Source: Turbatrix aceti
Lineage: Eukaryota; Nematoda; Chromadorea; Rhabditida; Panagrolaimidae
Direction of reading: 5' to 3'
Length of the DNA: 64,000 nucleotides
NCBI GenBank assembly: GCA_963969345.1
Contig: OZ017768.1
Coordinates: 10,332,193 to 10,396,192, forward strand
Part shown: piece after piece, positions 9,970-21,455 of the stretch
Numbering within the stretch: the first letter of the stretch is position 1
Layout of the letters: each line of letters opens with the position of its first letter
Translations under genes and position numbers: made by a program
Notes under the pieces: model-generated
Seen by the model: the letters and a program-made list of their open reading frames with translations, nothing else
The model's database searches: none
Told to the model about the DNA's origin: nothing

Positions 9970-12452
9970 TTAAGTTGTGACGCCGTTCTTCTTTTTTTCA
10001 GCAGCGGCATCGCCGCGTTTCTTTGGCGAGCTCAGAGATGAATCGGATTGACCAGTTACTGATCTATCGCTGAGTAGGGGTTCGCCGACGTCTGTGGGTT
10101 TGTCCAGGTCATCAGACTGGTCAGGTTTGTTCTCGTTTTCAGGATTAGCAGATTCCGCGTTTTCATGTGCTTCTGATTTTCCTTCCGGCACACAACGCGT
10201 AATGTCCATGATTATCTTGCATACACTGTCTGAAATTGTTTGCATTGTACATATTAGATATACTGGCTTTGAAAACAATTCACTTGAGAGATTATTATAG
10301 CAAGCCGGCTTGTTTTTCCAAAAAACGCAAATCAGGTAAATCGGCAAACTGCACAGCGTAATAACTGTCGATATAATAACATTTTTTGAACCTTGAGTGA
10401 ACGAAAAAATTATGATTCCAAGCGCACAGATGGCTACGAAAATTGGAATTCCGATGAATGGTTTGATTTTTCGTTCAATTTCCGGATTGGTAAATCGGAG
10501 TTTCAGAAGACCAATAATTGTCAGGAATGTGATAACAGAAATCACAAATCCAACGATTGGGATGAGAAATGAAATGTCGGTGATCCAGATGAGACCAATT
10601 GTCACAACAGCCTGAAAGACAAGCGCGGGAATAGGGGACGTAATGGTCGGGTGAAGACCGCTGAAGAAGTGTGGCATGTGACCGTTGCGAGACGCAGAAA
10701 GCCAGACGCGACTGATCGAGAGAATACTTCCTGACAGAGAACCAATGCACGAGATTGAGACACAAATTGGGATGGCGAAGGCTATGAAAGGCAGTGTCTT
10801 ATGGGCTGTATCGCTGGCCACGGCTGTGCTGAAGATGACTTGCTTGCCACCCAAGACTGCGAAGTAGACTATGTTCGCTCCAGTGTATAGCACTGTGATA
10901 ATTGGAATTGAGATGAACAAAGATAGAGGAAGATTTCTGAAAAAAAAATTTTTTTTCCTAAACAGGATCCAGCATGTTTGGAGATATGACCTCCGAATAG
11001 AGTCCATCATGTTCACAAACAACGTCCGTCTTATTCAACAAAAAAAAACAGACCTCGAAGGATTCTTGAGTTCCTCAACAATAATATTCAAAAACTGAAA
11101 TCCACTGAACGTGAACGTGCAGGAGTAAAAAGCCATGGCAAGTTGTCCAGCAGACATGCCGCCATGCAGATGAGTTGTCAGTGCACTCCAAGTGAGATTC
11201 TCAGTATTGCCGCGAACAACGTATACGATACCTGCAGCAATGATAACCATTAGTGCACTACACTTGATAATGGTCGTGCTATTGCTGATGCTGTTGGATA
11301 TACGAATGGACACACAATTGACGAGAGTGAATATCAAAATCATAATCGAAGCAATGACTTGTTTGAGAAAAGTTGATGGGGTGTGGTTGAAGATAGAGCA
11401 CATATAATTGGCAAGGGCAAGGCTGATGACCGAGATTGCGGCTGGTTGCTGGATTAGACCTGACATCCAGATGTAGAGAAAGCCAAAGTAATCGCCAAAG
11501 ATTTTTCGAAGGTATACATATTCGCCACCGGCTTCGGGATAGATGATTCCGAGTTCGGAATAGCAATAGGAGACCAGAATGATGAAGCAGCCGGTTAGAA
11601 ACCAGACGGCTATGGCCGCTATTGGCATGTCGGATGGCAACGCGACTTCTAAAAAATAGTTTTTTTCTAATAAACCTGTATTCGATCTTTTATATTTTCA
11701 TTTACAAAAACTTTATTTTTTAAATGACAAAGTTTTTTTAATGGGAAACACTGTTAAAAATGGGGAACATTGTAAACAATCAAAAAATTTGAATCAAAAA
11801 ATTTGTAAAAATGCAAATTGAATGTTGTTGCGTCCTACGGAACGTGAGTTCTATAGGCCCTATCGCATGGGAACTCGGCCACTTGTCTCTAAATTTGAAT
11901 ACACAATTACCGGGATGGTTCTTTTCATTTCTGGATTGTTCTGTCCCCTCCCCTGATTTTGTGTATATAAAGGGTCAGTCTTCGACTGACCCGCCAGTTG
12001 CACAGTTGCAAACGCAACAAACTGTTGTGTAACTCGCGTCTTGCTTTGACCGACTTTGTGCGGCAAATCGTTCTGTACTCGTTGACGGCAAGGCCTCGGA
12101 GCCCTCCGCGACCTCACACGCACCGCGATGACCCGAACTTTAGTCAGGTAGACAATGTCAAATATAATAAATATTTTTACTTCAAAAAAGTTCTAGAAAA
12201 TTTAAAATACTTACCGCTAGGACTGACAAAGATGCCAGAACCGACGATCACTGTTATCAGAAAACCACAGGCGGATCCAAGGCCCATGGTCCGCTGGAGG
12301 CAGACTTTGTCACCGGCAGCAGTTTCCGTTGGAGGTTTATCTCTTTTTTTACCGTCTTCAATGTTGTCCGAATCATTCTTGTTACTGGCTTCGCCATCTG
12401 CGGTGCTGGAAACAGATTTCTGGCTTATTTTGCCGCCAAGAGATGACGACAT
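9970..12452 (-). CDS. SLC7-family amino-acid transporter, paralogue C
   Basis: Third SLC7 permease of the cluster. Exons are 12452-12215, 11648-11054, 10936-10284 and 10229-9970. The last two look continuous because the intron between them (10283-10230, 54 nt, GTGAAT to TTTCAG) is a multiple of three and has no stop. It is called because removing it restores the alignment with the last exons of A and B (RCVPE against TCCVPE). TM1 GSGIF and the GGEYVY block are present. Compared with A and B, the C-terminal tail is longer and highly charged (Lys, Glu, Asp, Ser). The donor of intron 2 (GTCTGT) is slightly off consensus. If the 54-nt intron were retained, 18 residues would be added after the last TM region. 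Confidence 0.9.
11964..11992. other. TATA-like box beside a perfect 9-bp hairpin
   Basis: TATATAAA (11964-11971) is followed at once by GGGTCAGTC, loop TTC and GACTGACCC (11972-11992). It lies inside intron 1 of SLC7 paralogue C, on the opposite strand to the gene if read as a promoter. Its function is unknown; chance or a transposon remnant is possible. Confidence 0.35.
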
Positions 12453-13504
12453 GTGTGGCTACGAGAATGCAAGAGAAGGTAATAAGAGAGAGCAAAAAAA
12501 CGTTGTTCACAACCTGTTTTTTTGAATGGGGAGCTGTTCTGTTGACGCTTCGTAAATTTCAATAATTCCCCAATGCCTAAAAAAAGTATTTTCACTGATT
12601 ATTTACATTATTTACAACAATGATACAGGCCTGAGAAATTTTTTTTAAACTGTCAACGAAGTGAAAACACCGCGCTGTAACAGATAACGCGCGCTGCCAT
12701 TGGAATAATCAAATTTTTTTTCCTGCGAGCGAGCAATTAATCGACGCGGCGAGCGTTAAAAGGCAACACTTATCCCTTCGCTTTATTTGTTTGAATTTAT
12801 TTATTTAAAAATAGAACACCAGTGAATGGTGAATTTAACAGTTGACTGAAGTTTTATATTGACAGGGCAGGAAGAAAAAAAGACAAGCGGCGGCAGTCTG
12901 TGCCTGTCGCCCTTGTGCAGCACGCACTAAACTATCTACCAGCTAACATAAGTTATTATTGAATACAACATTTTAGGCACTGGAAAAGTTAGCTTCAAAC
13001 AATATTATAATCCCAGACAGGGATCAATTTGTCACAAGAAATTTATTTTTAACAAACACAAAGACATAAAGCACTGGTTTTTACGTAATCCGTGTTCCTT
13101 GATGTCCACGGAAAAATATTCGCTGTCGTTTGAAGCAAAAAAATATAGTCCAACGAAGGCACGTTCGCATCGCGGCACTTTTGCCCGCAAACTCTCGACG
13201 TGCTCTTTTTTTTTCTCTGTTTGCTGTCCATTTTATTTTTAAATATCCGTCGTTGAGTAGTGCCTACTTCCGAAAGTGGAAGTGCCGTCATCACATCACC
13301 CCACACACAGGGATTTAATTTGTAAACATGTGACGTGAAAGTTAATGACAAATCTTTAAAACAATAAAGATAAAGAAAATTGGGCGCAACAATTTTTTTA
13401 TAAATAAGTTAAATTTTTTCAACGATTTTTTCAAACAATGAAGATGAAGAAAATTACGGCGCAACAATTTTTTTATCAATCTTCGATTTTTTTCAACAAA
13501 ATTT
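12453..13504. other. Intergenic region, SLC7 cluster to CDF transporter
   Basis: No gene recognised in about 1 kb. It should hold the promoter of SLC7 paralogue C (- strand, starting at 12452) and the 3' end of the CDF gene. Poly(A)-like TTTATT and T-rich tracts are common, but no clear element stands out. Confidence 0.5.
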
Positions 13505-14694
13505 TCAAACATTACTAATTGCGGCAGGCGTAAAATGATCACCATCACAACTGTAATCAACGTGAACAAAAACGCGTTCGACGAAATCAAGAGTTTTTAT
13601 TTTGAGTTCCAGCGATTCTGCAATGTCGTGGGTAACTTTGAGAGGAAGTTCCTTGTCCAGAACGACATGCAACTCTACAAGTTCCTTTTCTCCTGCATGG
13701 TATACCATGATGTGGTCCAAATACTTGATTCGGCTGTCGTGCTTCATCGCAACCGTCAAAATACGACTCAAATGCTCGCGTTGGGCCCTACGACCGGCGA
13801 TTAACGGAACTTGCTCCAGGGCATTTGAAAACCAAGAAAATGCGATAAAGCTGCACACCAGAATGGCGCAAATTGGATCCGCATACTTCCAAAAATGGGA
13901 GCCGATAAAAGCGCCTCCGAAAGCGACAATACTCGTAATCATGTCATTTCTCTGATCCAGAGCCATGGTTTTGCTGCTCGGTGTGCGTTGTCTGAAGCAG
14001 ATAACCATGAGGACAAATTTGATGGTAACACCTGAGCTCATGATGATGATTGTCGGAATGTCCACATCGGGGTGGACGGTGTCGTCGGCAATTGATTCGA
14101 CGGAAATGATTATCATCATGATGTTGGCTACTCCTAAAAAACAAACATGTTTTTTTTAGAAACTGTTTATTTTACCCAGGACAAGGCTGCTCATAATGAT
14201 GGCGATGAGTTCGAGTTTCTGACGACCCCGAGGGTAGTTGAACATGTTAGTGTTCTTCGTGGCCCATAAGGCGATGTAGATGATAATGGTCGATGTCAGA
14301 TCCATCGCTGAGTCAACAACAGCACTATAAACACATTTGTCGGTTACAATAAATTTTTAAGCTACGCTGATTACCTCAAAACAGAGTATGAATGACTCAG
14401 AATCGCAGCTGTTAAATTAGAGAATAAAAGAAAAAAGTTGCAGACAAAAACGGCAACTAGCAAGATTTTGTCTTTTCGTGAACGACTTTCATCGTCACGG
14501 GCGCTGTCTTCAACAAAATTTTGTCGATTTTCTTCGAGCAGGTTTTCATTATCGTGCTTATACCATTCAGTCATTTGCTTCTGCTCCTCGTAGTACTGAA
14601 AACCTTTCAAAGTGTCACAGAACCAAAAAAATGAAATGCATACCTGTTGAATAATTTTTTTCTTCATTCTGTCTGAAAATCTGGAACATAGCAT
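13505..14694 (-). CDS. Cation diffusion facilitator (CDF/SLC30-like, Mn-CDF type)
   Basis: Predicted divalent-metal/proton antiporter moving Mn2+ or Zn2+ out of the cytosol into organelles or out of the cell. Exons are 14694-14644, 14595-14375, 14324-14176 and 14133-13505, all in phase, about 349 residues. Order: a polar N-terminus with a YYEEQ motif and charged helix, TM1, the TM2 metal site DSAMD, the NYPRGRQKLE loop, TM3-4, the TM5 site DQRND, TM6, and a cytosolic ferredoxin-like C-terminal domain with the HVV.D..L pattern. The YYEEQ tail and Asp-rich sites resemble the Mn-transporting plant MTP8-11/worm branch rather than His-rich ZnTs. The start is uncertain: Met at 14694, Met ten codons on, or an upstream exon. 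Confidence 0.88.
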
Positions 14695-15585
14695 TTTGGT
14701 AAATGGTGACAGTAAGAATTAAAATATGAAATCAAAAACTGTCGTTCAGATTATCTTGCCGTGTTACTTTTTATATCCCAAATCAAGGGGGTTTGGCCAA
14801 CAAAAGTTGTGTTTTTTAAGGAATCTGTCACCTGACTTTTGACTGTGGTTGTAACCAAAGATCTGCAACTTGTGTAAACACATTTTACATTCTTTATCCC
14901 CGGAAGGCAAATAATGGCTGTTTTCAGTGATCTAGACTCACTTTGCACCCTTGTGTTATCTTACCGTATTTTTTGTTGAATACAACCGACTCCGGAGTTG
15001 TCTACGTTGCCTCCGCGTTGTGTAACATTTTTTTAAAACCACGTGAACAGTAAACATCTTGAAATTTGCATTGACGTAAATGTCAAAAAAGAATCTTGAA
15101 CAGAGTTGAAGTTCAAGAAAATTCAGGTGATGAATAATAAGCCCAAAACCAAACAAGACAGCAGAAAGCTGTGACATCAAGTGCAGGCATGGATGAGTAA
15201 TCACCAACCACTTGAGCCCCCACAACGGAAGCACTGAAATCCAGAATCTTCCATAATCCTTAATCCGGCCACTTCAACTTTCACAACCCTTCCAGACACC
15301 CACAACCTCCCGTGATTTATAATCAGCCAGCCTTTGTTCTGAAACTGTCACCGGCTTTCTTTGCCACGCTGTTGGACAACTTTGTATATTCTTCCCGACA
15401 ATTTGCATCGGCAAGAAAAAATAAAGTGCGCGTTTCTTTTTTCTTTTCACCGCTCGCGCAACGCGACGCAGTTCGTTTCTTGCGCAGCTGTTCGCGGCGC
15501 TAATCCTTTGTTGCAAGAAGTAACGGATAAATTTACAACCCGATAATGTGTCAAAAAAAAAATTGTGAAAAAAGGCAAAAAGTGT
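14695..15585. other. Intergenic region upstream of the CDF gene
   Basis: No supported gene. Open frames of 60-110 codons on the - strand lack splice support and any recognisable motif. It may include a 5' exon or promoter of the CDF gene. Confidence 0.4.
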
Positions 15586-15658
15586 CGCTCCCGGGTGGGT
15601 TCGAACCACCGACCTTTCGGTTAACAGCCGAGCGCGCTGCCGACTGCGCCACAGAAGC
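15586..15658 (-). tRNA. tRNA-Asn(GTT), second intact copy
   Basis: 73 nt, identical to 9266-9338 including the GTT anticodon. Flanks beyond a few bases are unrelated, so it is a dispersed gene copy and not part of the inverted duplication. A T-run follows the 3' end. Confidence 0.96.
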
Positions 15659-16931
15659 GTGGATTTCAGGTAAACACGTATTTTTCTAAAATGACGTACT
15701 TCCGCTTTTAAATTTTAAATTTTATTAAAAAATTATTTACAATGTTTTGTACTTTTTAATTTTGGAGAAAATTTATTTTTAAATAAAACAGGTGTGAAGG
15801 ATCAAAAACTGTTCTGAAACAAGTTCAAGGCCTTTTTTTCAAAAGAAACGAAGAACCACCAGCTGACATGAGTGTGAAAAAAAGAAGCAGTTCATTGTTT
15901 CAAACAGTCAAAACCTTGGCATTAGATGCATCTCTTTTTTTTGATTTTGTTGTATATCTTTTTTTCTTTCGAAGGTCAACTTGCGGCTCGGTTTACAAAC
16001 GATTTAGATTTTTTTGGCGGGCACGCGGATGTTTCCCCGGTGCCTCCTGTTCCTGTTCAACCGATATACCCGAGTTTTTGAGGTCATATTGCAGCTAGTC
16101 AAAGGAAGGAGACTTCTGGTTGCAGTATAAAAGTTAGGAACAAACAGTTGGCCCCCTTCCTTGGCTACTCCGGATTTGATTTGATCGAGAGTGAGTGCAC
16201 GCGTCAAAAAAAGTTTGTTGCTGACCTTTCTTTTGCTCGCCCGGGACAGGAAGAAAAGGGTAAAAGCATAAACCAAACCGATGCCGGAAACAAACGCCGG
16301 TCTATTTTTGCCCCTTTCTCGCCCTGGCTAGTCATAACAAATTTATGTATTTAGCATTTTTGTGCGATGTTCTTTCTCCATCCATGATGTTCATTAGTCT
16401 TACACTGTTTCCTTCCATCCATCGTGTACGTACGTAATTGTGAAGTATGTTTTGATGTCCATGTCTATGTCGCGCAACAACAAACAAGCAATCGCCCCCT
16501 CCTTTCCTGCGCAAATTCGCTGTTGACCCCCTCTTCCTTGCCTTCGTCGTCTTCCTGGGACATGCGCACTCAATCAAGCCGGCTGCCTGGATGGCGGCTT
16601 GGCTCTCGCTTGGTTCATGGGTGTGTGCATCTTGGCCAGCTAGTACCAGCTTGCCAGTCGATTCGCCGATGCGATAATAGTTGATGGCAGCGCGAGTCGC
16701 GCTCGTTGCGCATAAATGTAGGTCTTGTTTGTGTGGGAGCCGGCCAGTTTGTCTCGTCTCTGGCACCGAGTGGCTCGAGCTTTGACTTGACAACAACGAT
16801 CTCTGGGAATAGTTTATAACTCTTCTTTCTTCCTGGCTACCACTTCCGTTTGTGTTGCTATAAAAAAGGTGTCATTTGTGTTTCAAAAAATTGTTCTTCT
16901 AAATTTACCTGTCATCAGGTGAAAAAGATTT
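15659..16931. other. Intergenic region with no supported gene
   Basis: Contains low-complexity T-rich tracts and a GC-richer stretch (about 16480-16760). A 154-codon open frame on the - strand there has odd composition and no motif or splice context. Nothing else is seen. Confidence 0.45.
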
Positions 16932-17005
16932 TGCCTCCGGCAGGGGTCGAACCTACGACCTTGGGCTTATTAGACCCACGCTCTAACCAACTGAGCTACG
17001 GAGGC
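16932..17005 (-). tRNA. tRNA-Ile(AAT)
   Basis: 74 nt with acceptor GCCTCCG/CGGAGGC, D-arm TAGCTCAGTTGGTTAGAGC, anticodon loop CTAATAA (AAT, read as IAU) and T-arm GGTTCGACCCC. AAAATCTTTT downstream on its strand supplies the Pol III terminator. It lies 71 bp from the edge of the inverted-repeat element at 17077. Confidence 0.96.
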
Positions 17006-17076
17006 GTGATTTCCTGCCCTGAGGGTCCTTTTAAAAAGGTCCCGATAAAACTGACTTTTTGTTTGTAAAAAATTTT

Positions 17077-18137
17077 GGGTCTACTATACTTCAGCCCCCC
17101 ACTGACTTTTGACCCCCCATGCTCGGACTTTGGCCCCCCATTTCACCTTAAATCAATGACGACATGAGTTCGGAAATCCGTATGATAGAGCCCCCCATCT
17201 GTGGGGGGCTTTTTCATACGGAAATCGTGTTTAAGGAGAAAATGGGGGGTCGTTCCATACGGCCGTGGCGCTACTATACTTTGAGCCCCCATCACGTTGA
17301 AAAATAAGCCCGCGGGATATTTTAGAATACAGCCCCCCATACAAATTATTTTCATTCAAATTTTCAAATATGGGGGGCTGTTGTAGCGCTATAACAGTCC
17401 CCCAGATTAAATGGGGGGCCATTGTAGCGCTACAACAGACCCCCACATCAAATGGGGGACTGTTGTAGCGCTACAACAGCCCCCCATAATTTTAGGTCTT
17501 GTTCCAAGACAAAATATTATACCGTAATAATTTTTTTCCCCCAGAAAGCATTTTGAGACAAATATTCTCAAATACAACGTGGGGGGCCATTGTAGCGCTA
17601 CAACAGGCCCCCACATCAAATGGGGGACTGTTGTAGCGCTACATTGGCCCCCCATAATTTCCATAAACACAAAAAACATACCCAGCAGCCATTCGCAGCA
17701 GGCGAATTTTTGTACAGTCTCATGGTTTTACCGCATCGACGACAGAGAAGAAACAAAAAGAACGACTGTCCAACGAATACAAATTTTTAGACAAAAATTC
17801 AGGGATAAGATTTTGCAAATTTGAGGGTTGTTATAGCTATACAATAGCCCCCCAACACCCATGTATAATCAAATGCTTGCGTGCAAAAAATGAAGTGGGG
17901 GGCTATTCCATACGGATAATCAAACTCCTATGGGAAGCAGTTCATACAAATTTTCAAACACCTCCACACCAAAACACCTGGGGGGCCCTTCTGTATGTAT
18001 AATCAAACTCCTGCGTGCAAAAAACGAGATGGGGGGCTATTCCATACGGATAATCAAACTCCTATGGGGGGCTGTGCTCTAAAAAAACCCAAGGCGGCGT
18101 TGCTGCAATCGATGGGGGGCTGAAGTATAGTAGACCC
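17077..18137. mobile_element. G-tract-rich inverted-repeat element (MITE-like)
   Basis: A 1,061-bp element with 25-bp perfect terminal inverted repeats beginning GGGTCTACTATACTTCAG and running into CCCCCC. AAAATTTT abuts both ends and may be an 8-bp target duplication, though it is self-complementary and could equally extend the inverted repeat. Inside are two sub-repeats: blocks of GGGGGG joined to the palindrome TTGTAGCGCTACAA (about 17380-17660), and CCATACGGATAATCAAACTC units (about 17905-18070). No coding capacity is seen. Superfamily undetermined. Confidence 0.8.
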
Positions 18138-19165
18138 AAAATTTTCATGTTCACAAAATTTTTTTTACCGCGTTGCCAGTATGTGTCACGTAGCACATGG
18201 CACGCGCCCCGACCCATAATAGTATGTGGGACACCTTTCGAGGGCAGTAGTACCTTCCTGCGTCACCAGACGATCTCCCATCCTTTTTTTCTACCGATTG
18301 AATAAGTCGAGCAATTTTTTAAAAGTTTGTTCGACGCTAAAAGTGCAGTGGACAGACGAACCAATTAGACAAAAACGTGATGGGATGCACCCTCTGCCCC
18401 CGGTCACTCGTGCACTCGTGAAGCACACAATCAAAACACTTGTCAGTCTGTTTGTCCACCACTATGCTTGGACACCGACCCCACACACTCACTGACCATT
18501 GTTTATCTTTGTTACGGAAAAAAATTAAAAGAATATATTTATTTCGAGGGCTGTAGAAGGGGGGTACCTAGTATACGTACCTGTCTGGGGCTCGCTCGTT
18601 CGCGTGCCTGTCTGTCTGCCTCTGACCACCACCCCCCCCCCTGACTATTACCACCACGTACCCCCCGGTCCTTTGTCCTCGCGTCGGTCGACGACGACGA
18701 CGATGACAACGACGACTGGACTGGACTGCCTGCGCAACCATCACAAAACGACGTCAAGGTCGGACCGCCGGCCGGTGGTGCTTTCCCGCTCCCAGCCCTA
18801 CCAGCCACGCAAAAGACCGTGACCTGCAATCGAGCCCACTTGCTCATTGCAAAATCGAGGTCGTGTACAGACTGACCTAGAAGGCGTCCCCCCTCCTCCC
18901 CCCTCTTCTTGGTTGGCAGCAGCCGGCTGGCTGGTACGTTCCTTTTTTTCTGGATGACCCATCCGCGCGGGTTTGGTTTGGTTTGTTGGTTGCGTGTGCG
19001 TGCTAAAATGCCATGCCTCACGTCCTCACGTGCTTATAAAAACTCTTGGGGGTTCAGCTTTTTTTCTAATCAATTGACTTTTTTAGGTTGAAAAAAACTT
19101 CACAGAATCTGTATCTGATCTCAGTTTGTTTGTGTCCATATGGCTGCCTGTAACCTTGCCTCGCT
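18138..19165. other. Spacer upstream of the nuclear-receptor-like gene
   Basis: No gene supported. A GC-rich stretch (18590-18960) carries CGA-type microsatellite-like runs; the 160-codon frame on the - strand there is Ser/Gly/Arg-rich noise. TCTCAG at about 19120 may be a splice or trans-splice acceptor for the next gene. Confidence 0.45.
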
Positions 19166-21455
19166 ATGCTGACTTCCGAACAGCGTGCCGCTGCCGCAGT
19201 GCCTGGAACTCCCGCTGGTCCATCGGCTGTGCCAGGTCCTGCTCCCAAGCGACGACACGGCAATCGAGCTCGTGGCATTTACGCTCATTACAAGGTTTGT
19301 TTTTTCAAAAATCAAATTTTTACTTCAAAAATAATTTTACGTCTTCAAAAAAATGAAAAAGGAATTGCATCGGCCGGGAATCGAACCCGGGCCGCCCGCG
19401 TGGCAGGCGAGCATTCTACCACTGAACCACCGATGCGTGGTTTATCGCCTTAGGGCGGTGTTTTTATGCACGGTGTTTTTATGCAAAAACTTGTCAACAT
19501 GCGTAACTTTTTTTGGGCGCATTTTTGGAAAAAAATAATGTATATAAACATGTGTTATTTCATATTGGACGTTTTTTACATTTTATTTATGAGGTGTTGA
19601 GAACTGTAAATTGTTCAAATTGTATTTATTGTGTTCTAATTTTTATTAATTTTTTTCGTATTTCTAAAACCCATTCGAATTGCACAATTTTTTGTAATTT
19701 GTTAGCAAACAAATATTTTTGCAAATTTTGCAGAAAAATGCACCATTTGTTTTTTACTGAATAAATATACAACCAAAGTATGAACCGTTTTGTATTGAGT
19801 GCATCCTAAATATTATACAATAATAGTTCCATGGTAGCGCGAACGAACATTATTGTTGCACTTTTGAATTGACATATAAAATGTATTTCACCCTCTTCTT
19901 CCTCCCATCACCTCGGTTACCCTCCCCCCTGCCCTTGGGTTTGTCCTTTGACGACCAAAAAATACATATGGTCTGGTACATGTACTGCGATAGTAGTACT
20001 TTATTGCAGATGGTTCGTTTAAAAAAAGGGGGTCAGACGAAATTTAGCTTTGTCATTGGCTCGATTGACCTTGTATACGCAAAGGTGTTCTTTGTTGCGC
20101 ACTTTATTGCTCGATGCTTTTCGTACTTTCTGGTTAGGTTTAAAAAATTGATAAATAGCAAAAAGATTTTGCCTCCGGCAGGGGTCGAACCTACGACCTT
20201 GGGCTTATTAGACCCACGCTCTAACCAACTGAGCTACGGAGGCGTGATTTTTGCCCAAATTTAACATTTCACCAAATTTTCTTATCACTTTTGATAACAA
20301 TCCTATTTTTAGCTCAAGTACCACAAAATGCGGGAAGCAATGCATCGATGGCAGGTCACAGACGGCCAGTCAACAAGCTATGTATCCTTCGGTCGGCGGT
20401 ACTCCGCATCGGCTCCCGAAATCAGTATGGCTCCGTTCGACGACGCGGAAGACAGCTGCATGCACTGCGACGACCACGACGACCAACTATCATCCTCGTC
20501 CTCCTGCGCGGAAGAGGTCAACAACAACTCTGCCACGCATGCTCTGAGGCATTGCAACTGGCGTCACCCCCCTCGACGCAATCTCATAGACGAACTCATC
20601 GATGTTGATAGACTCGATGCTTTTGTCAACCTCAAAGGCCTTCAGATCCGGGGCGGGTCCCCTTCCGAAGCCGAATCCACAGCTGCTGCCCTCAGACTAT
20701 CGCGCATAGGTGACGAAATTGTGGAGCAATTGGTGGACTGGACGAAGGTGTTACCATTCTACAACGAACTACCTGTCGAGGTGCACACTCACCTGTTGAC
20801 CCAGCGATGGTCAGAATTGGTACTTCTCTCGGCGTGCTATTACGCGACTTGTGGTTTGCCATCGTCGACAAGCATCCGTCCATCGACAACTGATCCAGCG
20901 ATCAATGCATCCCTTTTTCAATCTCGTCTGTCCAAGGTCATGAAACGACCCGTGTTGCTGGAACACGTCGAGCAGGAGGCCGGTCCCCTGATCCGTCAAT
21001 TCACCGATCTTCTGTCAGCTTTTTCCAAACTCAGAATCACGCTTGAAGCCTACGTCTGCCTCAAATCCATTGCCCTGGTCCACTACGCGCCTCCGTCAAA
21101 GGATGACAAGGCGCTTCACCTTTACCTGCTCTACGCGAGAAAAGTCCAGATCATCCAGGACCAATTCGTAAAGGCGCTCCAAATCCACCTCAGCCAATGC
21201 GAGAATGGCCCCAGGCTCAGTGACCTTCTGGGCTTTCTTCCTCTGCTGACGACTTCTGCTTCAACTCTGCTGGCGTCCAAGATGTTCTACGTGCCATTTC
21301 TCATCTGCCGGGAACCCTCACCGTACATCGGACCCCCTGCTGAGGCAAAGATCAGGACCCCAGAAGGCAGTGACAAGGTCCTGGAAGCTGACTGCACGTC
21401 GTCATCGATATCCGACGTCGATGAAGCTCTCACCGTTCATTCACAAACCGCGTAA
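19166..21455 (+). CDS. Nuclear-receptor ligand-binding-domain protein without DNA-binding domain
   Basis: Exons 19166-19294 and 20313-21455 join in phase 0, giving 423 residues. The N-terminus (43 residues) is Ala/Pro-rich, then basic (PKRRHGNRARG, a possible nuclear signal). After a Ser/Asp/Cys-rich linker, residues from about 170 match a nuclear-receptor ligand-binding domain: the helix 3-5 signature WTKVLPFYNELP, then LL and W.EL, as in NR2-class receptors (RXR, TR2/TR4). Later helices (YVCLKSIAL and LGFLPLLTTSASTL) also fit NR2. No C4 zinc-finger module (CEGCKGFF type) is present: an in-frame TAA lies 12 nt before the ATG and none is visible upstream on the + strand. Intron 1 holds tRNA-Gly and tRNA-Ile genes on the other strand. 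The NR2C assignment is tentative. Confidence 0.8.
19366..19436 (-). tRNA. tRNA-Gly(GCC)
   Basis: 71 nt with acceptor GCATCGG/CCGATGC, anticodon loop CTGCCAC (GCC), T-arm GGGTTCGATTCCC and discriminator A. A T-run follows. It lies antisense in the only intron of the nuclear-receptor-like gene. Confidence 0.96.
20170..20243 (-). tRNA. tRNA-Ile(AAT), second copy
   Basis: 74 nt, identical to the gene at 16932-17005. The AAAAGATTTT flank on the terminator side is also shared. It lies antisense in the intron of the nuclear-receptor-like gene, 70 bp before its second exon. Confidence 0.96.

Noticed and set aside
14751..15234. N-terminal exons of the CDF gene in - strand open frames
   Set aside because: No donor/acceptor pair joins them in phase to 14694, and the CDF N-terminus is already plausible.
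16332..16796. 154-codon - strand frame
   Set aside because: Composition not protein-like and no start, promoter or splice signal logic; probably a GC-rich spacer.
17380..17660. Regularly spaced TTGTAGCGCTACAA units as a CRISPR-like array
   Set aside because: The host is a eukaryote, the units are palindromic parts of an inverted-repeat element, and spacers are themselves repeats.
18539..19021. 160-codon - strand frame
   Set aside because: Ser/Gly/Arg-rich low complexity in a GC-rich patch, no splice context, no conserved motif.
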